From the NCBI GenBank assembly GCA_009667805.1, contig CM019064.1, positions 386,074,049 to 386,138,048 of the forward strand: 64,000 bases of DNA, in the 5' to 3' direction. Below, one piece after another: positions 43,901 to 55,392 of this stretch (position 1 is the first letter of the stretch; each line of letters begins with the position of its first letter). Origin of the DNA: Leptobrachium leishanense. Taxonomy: Eukaryota; Chordata; Amphibia; Anura; Megophryidae. The notes beneath the pieces were generated by a model. The model was not told the DNA's origin. It was given only the letters and a program-made list of their open reading frames with translations, and made no database searches. Position numbers and translations under genes: made by a program.

Positions 43901-44500
43901 AGAATTACCTTTCATTAACAAATACGCACTTTATGAGGCACAAACAATAGCTTGACTGTGTCTCAAATTATAGGGTGTAAACGCTGAGTCATAATTGAGG
44001 AGAATTCTTGTGTTCTGTTCATCCTTTTCTCGAAGCAACGATGGAAGCCATCACTAACACAAAGTTCCACTAGGACATTTGGAAAAATGTCTTTTAAATT
44101 AAAGTCTCGGAAACTCTGTTCTTGTACTCTGTGTTCTTTCTCATTTGATGCATTTGGCACACTGTTCAAAATGCCGGTGTATGTGCACATATACTTCTTG
44201 CATATAAGCAAGAAAAATCTTCCTGTACAATCTTTGTTCAGACTTTACCAGCTGTGATTTCTCTTCCATGCTAACTTTAGTAGAAGAATGTTCGGCGGGG
44301 TAGGATAAAAACTATTTATTCTGAATTTCTCTAATCAGTTGTTAAAATGTCTAGAACCGACCTGCCAGGGGTGCTGATACGCTGATTAGAGAGGAGGAGT
44401 GGGAACATGTTCCCATGACTCCTGATCTGGACCAAGGAGTCACATTTCTCAGTGTTGTCACAAGCGGTTGTCCTCCCCATGACACTCGATGAACCCTAGC
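40950..44500. other. 3.5 kb without recognisable gene
   Basis: No frame with a known domain. 41430-41990 is C/T-rich on the plus strand with a fairly open 119-codon frame and could be part of an unclassified LTR, but I find no second copy or ends. The rest looks unique. Confidence 0.4.
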
Positions 44501-44502
44501 CA

Positions 44503-44882
44503 TGCCTGAAAAATCCTAAAAAATAAATAAAGAGACTTTTTGCTGCAAATGAAAAGAATAAACAGTTGAATAAATATTTAAGAAAAATGGGGATATTATT
44601 TACATTGAAACCTAAGGGATTTGCCTGTTTAAACCTGTCAAACGAAACCACCGAAAATCAGGGCATTTCACTGACATTGCGGTACAGTTCGGTGTTCTCT
44701 GAATAGATTAATCATTATATCTCTATGGGGAGTTCACTGCCGCCGATGATCCCTGTATTTCACTGGCAGTTCAACAATATTTGTCTTTTTAAATAGCCGA
44801 ATGGCCGCGAAATTGCACCATACGAGGAAACTAACTGTTCTGTGCAATTTCGCTTCCAATTCTGTGCTCTTTGAATAACCCC
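44503..44882. mobile_element. M1 long element, right-hand fragment
   Basis: It shares, in order, GAGACTTTTTGCTGCA, ACATTGAAACCTA, GAAACCACCGAA, TCTATGGGGA and TAGCCGAATGGCC with the copies at 26031 and 47899, ending TCTTTGAATAACCCC. The left end is lost. Confidence 0.75.
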
Positions 44883-44889
44883 TAAAGTG

Positions 44890-45395
44890 ACTGCATCTGC
44901 ACAAGTCATGATCTTTGTCCACACAACTGATGAGTACATTATTAAAATGTTGGTGCTATTTAACGTATTTGATGACTCGTGTCTCATTAATTGCATAGCT
45001 CCTTGACCTGGATAGTCTCTGGTTCCCAAACCTTGCATTTATGCCAAGGTACACTGGCTTAATACAGAAATCCAACAGCTTTCCAACTCGATACAAACTT
45101 CATATTTTGCAATCATCTTGAAGTAAGAGTCAAATAAATGCCATACGAGTCCAAGTTTATTAATATCTTAAATGTTTGCCTCACAAATTTCCACAAAATT
45201 CATCGACTATTGCTGCATGTGAACTTTGAAATGGATTGAAGGCAATTTCATGGTTTCTAGCCAAGTGAAAAATATTTTTAGTTCTCTGCCCCACTATAAG
45301 ATTAGGAAGAAATTAAACTTCGAGGGTCAATAAAAGCTATTATTAATACACAACTTTCCGAGCTATATGAAACGTAGGGAGGGTGGGAGGTGCCG
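44890..45395. other. No recognisable gene or repeat
   Basis: Nothing supported. Confidence 0.4.
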
Positions 45396-45399
45396 GTAA

Positions 45400-45826
45400 G
45401 GCTAGGGTCAGACTAACGCATTTTTCACGTTGTCCGTGAAAAAGTGCGTTCGAACGAATGGATGTATTTTTTCACGGAATACGCGATAGCGGTCATACGA
45501 TGCGCATTTTCGTCCGTGATTTTGTAAGGATCATCAATAAAACACTGTTTGTGTCTGGACGTTATGTTAGCCGGACATTAGCAGCGTCTGACGTCTCCCA
45601 ATCACGCACACACGCCGCTATGCGGACGCAGCGCACTCTGTACGTCAGTAGTAGCGGTTTGACGTTCTAGAAAAAATGCGTTCGTTTGCCACTTGCGTTG
45701 CGCGGACGAACTTTCGTGCGGCCGTTCTTCGTATGTTACCCGGCATTGGACGTCATTTGCTGCTAGCACGGCCGTGATTTCGTGCGGTTAAACGCACGTT
45801 AAAAATGCTTTCGTCTGACCTTAGCC
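45400..45826 (-). mobile_element. S1 Harbinger MITE (427 bp)
   Basis: Ends GGCTAGGGTCAGACTAACGC and, inverted, GGCTAAGGTCAGACGAAAGC. Perfect TAA duplication (45397-45399 and 45827-45829). Very similar to the host copy at 13831. Confidence 0.94.
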
Positions 45827-45829
45827 TAA

Positions 45830-47890
45830 GTTACAAAGCAGTTAGCTACAGTATTGAGATCCAAGTAGAAGAAAGAACATTCTCAACACGGACTACTCTG
45901 AGAATAAGGGAGGTTATTGTGCGTAGGTAGAGGGATAGTAGAGGGATAAATAGGACAGGAGCCTATAAAATGTCACCAGAGAGGAGAAGGAGGTTCAGGA
46001 GTGCATAGAAATTGCTTTACGACAGTACGCGGTGAAAGACCACAAGGGTGTCACAAAGCATGTTTTTGAATCAACCAGATAGCAAATGACTGGTAATGGA
46101 GGACAAAGTAGAGTGGTTCCTCCTTAGTTCATAGCAGTAACTTAGCCTTAACCTGGCAAAGCAGAAAACCACTAAAGGAAACCATTTATTGAAATCAGTC
46201 CGTCAGTCTAGTGAATATGTTCTGCCTGTCCTACCAGGCTGGAATAAGATCATTGATGTAGAATATAAACCTGGAAATCCTACACGGCTTTCATTTTGAG
46301 ACCCTCCAGTAATAACATTGAGTTTCCAGGCAACTTTTGTTATCTTTACAAATCTTTATATGTAAAAAAATAATAATAAAAGGATCACTGGCAATCATTT
46401 ATGATTATTTGATCAGTCACTCTGCACTATATCAGACCCCTCTTCTTCAATTTTTCTTAAAGGGATACAGAATTTTATCTGACACTACTGTGAACTCCCT
46501 CTCGGAGGGCTAATTCAGCCTTCCAAATACAGAGGCTTAGTCCTGCCCACAACCTCTGCTCAGGGAGCCTTCCGCTCAGGTTTCAGGGCTTATCCAATAG
46601 TATCAAAGCCTTTCTGCACTGAGAGCCACTGGATTGGCTGGAGCGCCCAACTGCAGTCGCGAGACATACTATGAACATGTCATATCTTGCAGAGATCAGA
46701 GGGAGATCAGCGCTGGATTTAGGTGTGTTTTAATGGACCGTAAAGGGTTAAAATGGGAGGGATCATGTATAGGGGTTAATTTTTGAACCCATCCTTTTCT
46801 TACCTCTCTGGTTTTAACCCACAGTTTCACTTTAATTAATAATTTAGATGACTATCGGTTTGTAACTTTGCAGATTTTAACTTTTTTCTCCATTATCCGA
46901 CATGTTATAACTTTTTGCCTATTAAAAATGGTCCAAGCCTGGTGTAAACTTACCCAGAGCCAATAGCGTCTGTGGAGTTGGTAAGTTTACCAGAGCGCTG
47001 GATACACTTACACCAACTCTACGTGTCTGAAATATCTTTTTCAAGATTTTTCTTCTTCTTCTTTTTTTTTTTTACCAGTTTCACATCCTGTAGAACATTT
47101 TGCTGACTCAGTCGAGTTCAGACAAAGATAACCTTTTCTTGATTAAAGATTGGCATATACCAAGATAAACTGAACACGCGGCAAGGGTCACAGATTTGTA
47201 AAACTTGGCTATCTTTCCTGTGCTGGCAGTCGATTAAGCAGCGTGCGCTCCAGTGCTGATTAATAACCATAAGCTATGTGACACACGTTAATACATGAAG
47301 AAACTGCACAGACAAAAAAAGAGAAACATATCAAGACTATTACGCCTACTTTTACGGTGTTTGGCATTAGCGCATGCATGGCCATTGTCTTCAACTTTAG
47401 CAAACACCGATGCCTTCTGAATAACCCCCTAAAAGGTGATCTGTATTTTCATCCAAAAAATATTTATATGTTTTATACATTTTATATATTTAAAAAAAAA
47501 AAAAATAAAAAAAAATAGCAAGCTTATTTTGGGGGGAGACAAACCTAAAAATCTGTGGAAGACAAGACAGGGAGAAGAGGATCCTGAGACAGGAAGCGTA
47601 ATAACAGCCCTTGTCGCTAACCTAAGATACCTGCTCGGTATGTTTATATATTGTTATGGTGACCAGGCCTCACCTTCAAAAGCCGACTTCATTGAAAATT
47701 GTAAAAATGGGTGTTTCAGATTAGATTGCACTCCTGCAGAAATTGTAATTGCCAGGTGGTTTCTGACTATCAAGAAACCGATTGTCTACATGATGTCATC
47801 CTTTCCATATACGGGGAAGCGCATCTCCCACGATACTTGATAACATAAGTCACACGGCATTAGTATTAGTTACACATAAAATATTGTAGA
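45830..47890. other. No recognised gene; one uncharacterised frame
   Basis: A 134-codon plus-strand frame at 47436-47840 starts in an A-rich tract; its second half (DFIENCKNGCFRLDCTPAE) is not low complexity, but I do not recognise it. 46925-47030 resembles M3-type sequence (GTAAACTTACC motifs). Confidence 0.4.
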
Positions 47891-47898
47891 TAAGCTCT

Positions 47899-48811
47899 CA
47901 GGGTTATTATAAGAGAATCGAAAAGTCCCCGCACGTTCGGTGACTTTTCGTTCTCTTCAATTCGGTGCGATTTGCCGATCCCATTTCGGCGACCCTGCGG
48001 TGTATTCAGCAAGCACCACAGGGTCCCCGAATTGCAGGGAAAAGCTGCCGCAAACCCGACGAAAACGAACCGCAAAATCCAGCGAACGCACATCGAAACC
48101 CACAAAAACATCTGGATTGACCCCGCCGAACGCGCCGGAGAAACCCGAGCAGCCGCCAACAATCACAGCGCAGAGCAGCCGCCGGAAAAAGCCGACACCG
48201 CAGACGAATGGAGTGAAAAAAAACCCCAATATGCTTGAATGTTTGAAAAGTGAAACGCTGTTTGCAAAGAAATTACAGAGCGAAAATGTCTGAAATCTAC
48301 ATATAAGATCGAATTAATGATAATGAAAAGGACTGCTAAAGAAAAAAGAAGAAACGATTTAAAAAAAATAAAAAAAAATATTTTCCCAAATAAATACTGA
48401 AAAATGCCTAACAGATCCTAAAAAATCTATAAATAAAGAGACTTTTTACTGCAGAATATTATAATAAACGAATTATTAGATATTCAATTAAAATGAGAAT
48501 ATTTTTAACATTGAAGCCTATGGGATTCGCCTGAATAAACCTGTCGAATGAAACCACCGAACAGCAGGGAAATTCAGTAACTTTTCACTGCTGGTTTTTG
48601 TTCTCTGAATAGATGAAGCATTGTTTCTCTATGGGGATTTCACTGCCCTCGAACAGGCAACGAACAGGTACCGTATGGGCAGGCAATTTGCCAACATTTG
48701 GCGAACTGCCTGCTCTCTGAATAGCTGAATGGCCAAGAAAGGTAACAGTACGCTGAATTTCACTGTTCGGTTACCTTTCGACCACAATTCGGATCTCTTT
48801 GAATAACCCTG
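47899..48811. mobile_element. M1 long element (913 bp)
   Basis: Ends CAGGGTTATTATAAGAGAAT and, inverted, CAGGGTTATTCAAAGAGATC; flanks TCT and TGT. The left half carries CpG-rich GTGACTTTTCGTTCTC and ACCACAGGGTCCCCGAATTG, shared with 26031. No recognised ORF. Confidence 0.85.
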
Positions 48812-48953
48812 TGTGTGTTTGAACTCGTGATGTTGCAGATGACAGTTTGCATGATGCATGATTGCATTTAGTGCAGGACTTCTGGAGATATCCACTACTG
48901 TTGAGTGTATGTATGTTTATGTGTTTTTAACATCACCAGTGCGACCAGTAGAG

Positions 48954-49325
48954 CGGTGGTACCCAACAATTGTCCTCAAGTACCCTTAATGGGCCAGGTT
49001 TGCAGAATATATGAAGCACAGCACATCTGATTCCCAAAAATCTGATCTGTTAGGGGACTTCGGCTGGGTTCACACCTGGGCGTAGCGCTGCGTCGCATGA
49101 TATGGCCGCGAACGCGCTGCTGTATGCCCGAAAAGAAGCTCCGAACTTCTTTTTGGGTCGGCCGTTTTAAAGCGCGTTCCTGCGCGCTCTAAAACGCTTA
49201 GGTCTGAATGGGGCCCATAGCAAAGCATGGGATTTCCCCGTTCATGCGTTTTAAAGCGTGCACGAACGCGCGTTAAAACGGCTAGGTGTGAACGGGACCT
49301 TCAGGAACAGGGTTGGGAACCACTG
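48954..49325. mobile_element. H1 hAT-type MITE split by a GTTCACACC element
   Basis: Ends CGGTGGTACCCAACAATTG and, inverted, CAGTGGTTCCCAACCCTG. Flanks CAGTAGAG and CAATAGAG match at 7 of 8 bases. Confidence 0.88.
49062..49299. mobile_element. Harbinger-like MITE with GGCTGGGTTCACACC ends
   Basis: 238 bp, ends GGCTGGGTTCACACCTGGGC and, inverted, GGTCCCGTTCACACCTAGCC. The 3-bp duplication TTC (49059-49061 and 49300-49302) is perfect. Shorter relative of the copy at 19465. Confidence 0.87.
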
Positions 49326-49334
49326 CAATAGAGC

Positions 49335-50145
49335 ATGACCTTGCCCTCTGCATGACCTTGCCCCCTGCTGTATCAAAGATGTGCCCTGAGTCAATTTACT
49401 TAAGCAGGCTCAATTGACAGGGAATCACTCCCTTTATGGCTGTGGCATGCCAAAGGGAAGGAGGGCCAGCTCTGAAATCTTGAATTATTAGTGCAGGAAT
49501 ATGCAGGGAAAATGTTTATCACTGCAGGACCACCCCTGGTTAGCTCCTCCTGAGGAGACTGAAATAAGATGTCACCTGTCCTCTGGATCAGGGCGAGTAC
49601 AAACATCGATACCTCATTAAGGGATGATATACTGTATTGATCTTTAAGGCTAATGTGATGTCTATCCCTTGATACGTTTTTGCAGCAAAAGTGCACCTGG
49701 TCAATACAACAACACTTTAAATAGAGATTCTTCTCTGGTTTCTGAATACCAAGGATACGGGATGAAACCCAAAATGACAGGGAATAATCCAGAGTATGGG
49801 TCTGTTCTGTGAATTCTGGGACAGTTAGGTGTTCTGTTAATCGGCTGAGACTACACTCCGGTTTGGTCTTTCTGATAAATGCTGCAAAAAAACGACTTCA
49901 ACCAAGAATACTAACTTATCCATTTAGGAAATGTCTGAAAATCAAGTTTTACCTATTCCAGTGTGAGGATTGTTGATGGGGGTATAACAAATACCCCATG
50001 GCTCTAGAAATAATTTGATATCCTCCAATATAAGCATCTACTCACTGTTTCTAAGTTAGTTCAGCTCTTACGGCTGAGTTGCCTTTTGGCTTCGACTTTC
50101 CTAAATGCAGTCATGCCCTTACTTTTGCCAACTGGCAACCAAGAT
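49335..50145. other. No recognisable gene or repeat
   Basis: Nothing supported. Confidence 0.45.
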
Positions 50146-50153
50146 AGTTGGTG

Positions 50154-50542
50154 TCAAAAGTGCGTCCGAAAGCATTGACAATTTTTTTTATGGTGGGCGC
50201 GAAAGCAGTCAGACGATGTGCATTGTCGTGCGTGTTTTTTTACGGATCGGCAATAAAACACTTTTTGCGTCTGGACATTATGTAGGGCGGACATTAGCAG
50301 CGTCTGACGTCTCGTAATCACGCATACACGCCGCTATGCCGCAGCTGCGCACTCTGTACGTAAGTACTAGCGGTTCGTCTGTCTTGCAAAAATGCGTTTG
50401 TTTGCTGCTTGCGTTGCACGGCCGAACTTTCGTGCGGCCATACTTCGTATATTGCCCGTCATTGGCCGTCATTTGCTGCTACTACGGCAGTGATAAACTG
50501 CGGCTAAACGCACGTTCAAAATGCTTTAGTCTGACCCCAGCC
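50154..50542 (-). mobile_element. S1 Harbinger MITE lacking its left end
   Basis: The body (CGGATCGGCAATAAAACACT, GCATACACGCCGCTATG) and right end GTCTGACCCCAGCC are S1. The first ~30 bp with the terminus are missing or too diverged. Confidence 0.85.
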
Positions 50543-50670
50543 TAAAACACAACTGATGAATCCAGTTTACTCCACTGCAAGTCTGCAAAAATGGAAGCAT
50601 TATACATTTGCAATTAACCAGGCCAAGGTCGGACAGGTTCAACATGCCTATAATAGCAGATTAGCTTTTA

Positions 50671-51075
50671 GGCTAGGGTCAGACGAACGCATTTTTCTCG
50701 TTGTCCGTGAAAAAGTGCGTACGAACTAATGGATGTATTTTTTTCACGGAATACGCGATAGCGGTCATACGATGCGCATTTTCGTCTGTGATTTTGTACG
50801 GATCGTCAATAAAACACTTTTTGCGTCTGGCGTTATGTAGGCTGGACATTAGCGGCATCTGACGTCTCCTAATCACACACACCGCTAGCCGACGCAGCGT
50901 ACTCTGTACGTCAGTACTAGCGGTTTCACGTTCTCGAAAAAATGCGTTTGTTTGCGCTTGCGTTGCACGGCCGTACTTCGTATATTGCCTGTCATTGGAC
51001 GTAATTTGCTGCTACTACGGCCGTGATAAAGTGAGGCTGCATGCGCGTTCGCACTGCGTTCATCTAACCCCAGCC
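50671..51075 (-). mobile_element. S1 Harbinger MITE (405 bp)
   Basis: Ends GGCTAGGGTCAGACGAACGC and a decayed right end CATCTAACCCCAGCC; flanks TTA and TAA. Small internal deletions near 50885 and 50955 explain the shorter length. Confidence 0.9.
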
Positions 51076-51079
51076 TAAC

Positions 51080-52635
51080 TCGATACAACTTGGAGATTAG
51101 TGAAAAGGCGCCTTACTGTTAAGTAGTGTAATCTAGAGCAATAGCCTTACCTCTGACTTAGTCTTTCCAGATCCACCATCTGAACATATTTGTGGGGCTA
51201 GTTCCCGTCGCCGAGTTAAGTGTCAACTTACCAAAGTTCCGATAAACTTACCAAATCCTTCATAGGCTATGGAGGTGGTGATTCCGCCAGAGATCTGGTT
51301 AACCTTACACATGACTTGGAATTTTGCCCCAAGTGAGGAGTAAGGTTAGCCACAGCTCTGGCATACTTACCAGAGTCATTGAAGTGTATGAACTTGGTGA
51401 GTTAACAAGCTCCTGACCTGGAAACGAGCCATGCGCGTTCTTGGTGCTCCTTTTTTTGCAGGAAAGAAACCCCTGGCAAATACAAGGTTTTGATCTTTTT
51501 ATTTTTTTGTTTTACCAATGGTCAGCAAAAAAAGATGACATACTGCACACCATGTACAAGGTGTATCCTAGGTGCTCTGGTTAATCTGGTCTTCAACCTT
51601 AACCATTGCACATATTATGGTATATTTGGTTTAGTTCTCATATACTAACAGATAATAGTGTGGTACTGCTCAAAAAATATAAATATGCGTTTAAAAATAT
51701 GTAGATATTTTTGTCCGGGTGATGAAATTCTTGAATGATTAATAAGGTGCTTCTTGCAGCACATGAAGGGCAGCAATGACCATGCTTTACGCAACAACAT
51801 GTAGAAGTAGTATGAGCCTGGCATTGTAGGGTGAGCCTGCAAAACCCTGTCAGATTTTGTTTTAGCTTTCCCAGAGAAATATTCATCAATAAAAAATTAC
51901 TCATTAGCAATATTACAGTGTGTTTAAGAGCGATGCTCTGCAGACGCACAATTGCGAAGGAGTTAATTGAGGCAACACCCAACAGGACTGCGGATTGAAC
52001 AGGGAACCTCCCTTGAGCTAAGACAGGAATGTGTCATGTGTTTATGCTTGTTCTTTAATGGTAATAATAATAAATTCGAGGCAGAAAAAAAAATCTGGAT
52101 TCTTTCTTTCCTTGAAGCTCTGCAGGTAGTTTTACAAAGTTACGAGTCCCTACAGGCAGGGAAGCCAGAGGCAAGGTGTGATTAATCCATCAGTAAGAAG
52201 GGGGGCTTGTAGTAAAACTGGGAGGGGGCCCAGCAAGTGATAACTGCACAAGACAAGGAAAGGGCATGCAATTGTGGTATGTTAAAGCTCCTCCAATAAC
52301 ATCATTTTTCTTTTTTTTATTCCCCTGGAGGAGTTTCAATTTTTCTTTCTATAATTTTTTTCTGTAAATGAAAGTAACTTTTCTTAATTCACAGGCAATT
52401 TAACATTACTGTTTTTTCTGTGGCCTTTCTCAGTTTGTTGTAATTAACATCTCTCTTCACAAAATAAAAAGATTTTCCATCTTGAGCTGCCTTACCATAC
52501 TACGGGTCATATTGCACTGTTGTGGGTAACAGGGGGCCAGTAAATGAAAAATCATTCCCGTACTGGCTCCCTGTTACTGGACCTATTCCGGCCAAGTCAC
52601 TGTATTAGACTATTTAGCCTCTCAAATCGAATCTG
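51080..52635. other. No recognised gene
   Basis: 51190-51420 has M3-like motifs (CTTACCAAAGTTCCG, GTTAACCTTAC). The rest shows nothing I can support. Confidence 0.4.
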
Positions 52636-52639
52636 TGGG

Positions 52640-53105
52640 AAATGCAAATAGATACTGGAAGTGTTGCTGATGATATTGGCTCCTGGAGTCCATAGGACTC
52701 CAGGAGCCAAGTGTGACCATGCCGTAAGCTCGCTTTAGCATGATTGCACAGGAGCCAAGGAGGAACTGCAGAAGGACCCTGAAACTATATGAAATGGATG
52801 GCTGTCTTCTGACGTTCGCTGCCAGATCTGAAGTAAGTTTGGTATTATTATTATTGTCATCATTTATATAGCGCCAACAGTTTCCACAGCGCTTTACAAT
52901 AACCAAAGGGAACGAAATACAAATAAACGGACAAAAGATGGAAACAAGAGGTGTAGAGGGCCCTGCTCATAGGAGCTTTACAGTCTAGAAGGATTGGGGG
53001 TTGAGGAAGACAAGAGGAATTTCACTAGATAGTATATTTTAAAAGGTCTATTTTTCATATTTTTCAGAGTTAAGTGGTTCTGCAACAGCAAAATCACTTA
53101 ACACC
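52640..53105 (-). mobile_element. M2-like mosaic MITE split by an L2 end
   Basis: The left part has a 35-bp palindrome at 52676-52710 (TTGGCTCCTGGAGTCC mirrored); the right part has the M2 hairpin AGTTAAGTGGTTCTGC / GCAAAATCACTTAACACC (53068-53107). An L2 3' end separates them. Confidence 0.6.
52844..53035 (-). mobile_element. L2-type LINE 3' end
   Basis: Reverse complement of the same tail as 55850-55990: (ATT)n, ATATAGCGCCAACAGTTTCC, ACAGCGCTTTACAATAACC, AGAGGGCCCTGCTCATAGG and GCTTTACAGTCTAGA. Only the 3' UTR remains. Confidence 0.85.
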
Positions 53106-53107
53106 AG

Positions 53108-53245
53108 GCTGGATGGAGTAGAGGTAGGATCACTGCTCTATAACCATAGAGACCCAGGTTCGAATCCCGGCTACAGCACCTCTCCAGTAAGTGTTCTTGG
53201 GCAAGACACCTAATGGTGCATACTTGTCTACCACACAATATCGGC
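53108..53245 (+). mobile_element. tRNA-type SINE fragment
   Basis: A pol III B box GGTTCGAATCCCGGC lies at 53158-53172, about 50 bp after an A-box-like TGGAGTAGAGG, followed by the SINE body CTTGGGCAAGACACCTAATG. It lacks acceptor-stem pairing and a 3' CCA context, so it is a SINE head rather than a tRNA gene. Confidence 0.7.
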
Positions 53246-53418
53246 TGTGGAGTCCAGTGGTAACATCTCTGTCTTTTTCGACTGTGGAGAAGTAAGTCAA
53301 ATCAAAATCCTGTTCAATACTACTTTCACTCCATAAGACGCACCTGACCATAAGACGCACCTAGTTTTTAGATGAGGAAAACAGGAAAATAAATATTCTG
53401 AATTCAAATAGTGTAATA

Positions 53419-54085
53419 ATGGATATTGCCCCAGCTCATGGATACTGTCCCCCAGCTCATGGATACTGTCCCCCAGCTCATGGATACTGCCACCAGCTCA
53501 TGGATACTGCCCCCAGCTCATGGATACTGTCCCCCAGCTCATGGATACTGCCCCCAGCTCATGGATACTGTCCCCCAGCTCATGGATATTGCCCCCAGCT
53601 CATGGATACTGTCCCCCAGCTCATGGATATACCCCCCAGCTTATGGATATGCCCCAGCTCATGGATATGCCCCAGCACATGGATTTGCCCCCCAACTTAT
53701 GGATATGCCCCAGCACATGGATATGACCCCCAATTTATGGATTTGCCCCAGCACATGGATAATGCCCCAGCTCATGGATATTGCCCCAGCACATGGATAA
53801 TGCCCCAACACATGGATATGCCCCAACACATGGATATGCCCCTGCTCACTCATGGATTTGCCCCAGCTCACACATGGATATGCCCCAGCAGCTCATGGAT
53901 ATGCCCCAACTCGCTCATGGATTTGCCCCAGCTCACACATGGATATGCCCCAGCAGCTCATGGATATGCCCCAGCTCACTCATGGATATGCCCCAGCTTG
54001 CTCATGGATATGCCCCCGCAGCGCATGGATATGCCCCAGCTCGCTCATAAATATGCCCCAGCAGCTCATGGATATGCCTCAGCTC
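53419..54085. repeat. Minisatellite, unit CCCCAGCTCATGGATATG
   Basis: About 36 units of 18-19 bp (occasionally 21-24), with variants CTCATGGATACTG on the left, CACATGGAT in the middle and CTCACTCATGGAT on the right. Frames through it give repetitive Pro-Gln-Leu-Met-Asp or Ala-His-Gly-Tyr peptides, which are by-products. Confidence 0.95.
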
Positions 54086-54145
54086 ACCTGTCGCCGCCGC
54101 ATTAGGCTCCTTGTGAGCCTGCGTCCGGCGGCAGGAAGCTTGGGC

Positions 54146-54213
54146 ACTCGCCTGGGGGAGCCACGTGACCGCGATCTCGCGAGATCGCTGTCACGCGGCT
54201 CCCCCAGGCGAGT
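54146..54213. repeat. 68-bp GC-rich palindrome
   Basis: Arms of about 33 bp starting CTCGCCTGGGGGAGCCACGT, centred on GATCTCGCGAGATC, two mismatches and no loop. It could extrude as a cruciform. Confidence 0.9.
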
Positions 54214-54288
54214 ATAGAAAAATATGTATCTGGTATGCGCGAAATTAGAAGCTAGGGAACTTGGACTGGTCTCTCATATAACGTCTCC

Positions 54289-54422
54289 AAACAATAAATG
54301 AGAAATCAGGTGAAATTGTTTCTCCTGTGTGTAATTGGTGGTCAGCGTGCGTTCCTGGCCTCTTTCTGACCACCAATTACACACAGGAGAAACGATTTCA
54401 CCTGATTTCTCATTTATTGTTT
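54289..54422. repeat. Long hairpin, 57-bp arms
   Basis: Arms AAACAATAAATGAGAAATCA ... AATTGGTGGTCAG at 54289-54345 and 54366-54422 differ at one base and enclose a 20-nt loop. It lies in the centre of the nested foldbacks. Confidence 0.93.
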
Positions 54423-55274
54423 GGGTATATAAACATGCATGTTAGATCCTAATGTATAGACCAGCTGATGAAGCCGTGTGCCAACGGCGAAACGCGTTCT
54501 GTATTTTACTTTATTTGATTTTATTATTAAATCCATTTTTAAAGAAGAATCACCTCTGCATGTTCGGGTCTTTATTGGGTTTGACCAGAAAAACCCATAC
54601 GCCTTCGATTTTGAGCTGGGAATGGCTCATCCAAATGTGAGTGTTCAATTCTGGCTGATATATAGCAATACTTTGGGTGTCAGATATACACAAAGATTGT
54701 GCCTCTCTCTCTTTTTTCCCATGTCTTATGGATGTAATGAGTTAACCATACCAAGGAGTGGGTTTCCTGAGAAGTGAAACAAGATTAACAACCCAGAGGC
54801 TATTCATCACTCAGAGCCAGTGTACAGGCTCTTTGTTTGTGAGTTCATCTACGATATACATATATACCCATATACTGTCATAACGCTGCACTTAGATCGT
54901 ATTTTTTGTATCTTTATTCTAACATTACACTTGTTTGGAGACGTTATTCGAGAGACCAGTCCGAGTTCCCTAGCGTCTAATTTTGCGCATACCAGATACG
55001 TATTTTTCTATACTTGCACACTTGGTTGGGGGAAACCACTATTCATCTGGTCTCTGGCCATTCGGAGGGTATAGTTGGGGCACTTACCACACTCTCACTT
55101 CCCCCAGGCGAGTGCCAAGCTTCCTGCCGCCGGACGCACGCTCAGAGGGAGCCTAACGCGGCGGCGACAGGTGAGCTGAGGCATATCATGGGGCATTCGC
55201 TCCATAAGACGCAACCACTTTTCCCCCCACTTTTTGGGGGGAGAAAAGTGCGTCTTATGGAGCAAAAAATACGG

Positions 55275-55392
55275 TAAGTCTCGTCTTTATGAGAGGTGAG
55301 TTCAACCAAAAACCACCAGGTTGCTGACCTACAATCATGGAAAGCAGACTTGACACCACCAGCAAGTGTCCTTGGGAAAGACACCTAACCGG
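55275..55392 (+). mobile_element. SINE-like fragment
   Basis: It contains CAAGTGTCCTTGGGAAAGAC then ACCTAACC, the body motif of the SINE at 53108, and runs directly into an L2 sequence. The tRNA-like head is missing. Confidence 0.5.

Larger units (their letters stand above)
53315..55274. mobile_element. Composite element with CCATAAGACGCAC ends, minisatellite and nested foldbacks
   Basis: The left end holds ACTCCATAAGACGCACC (and a second CCATAAGACGCACCTAG). The right end read inverted is CCGTATTTTTTGCTCCATAA then GACGCAC. Inside are an 18-bp minisatellite, a pair of ~90-bp arms (54072-54163 with 55098-55186), a nested pair of ~83-bp arms (54211-54293 with 54931-55014), and two local hairpins. 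No transposase. The CCATAAGACGCAC end is known to me as a common frog and reptile repeat, probably hAT-like. Confidence 0.65.

Noticed and set aside
53150..53180. Possible tRNA gene (B box present)
   Set aside because: No cloverleaf acceptor stem pairing and the sequence continues into a SINE body; read as a SINE head.
53419..54217. Open frames of 228, 124 and 121 codons across the minisatellite
   Set aside because: They translate the 18-bp repeat in all phases (18 is a multiple of three), giving Pro-Gln-Leu-Met-Asp or Ala-His-Gly-Tyr ladders. Openness follows from the repeat, not from selection.
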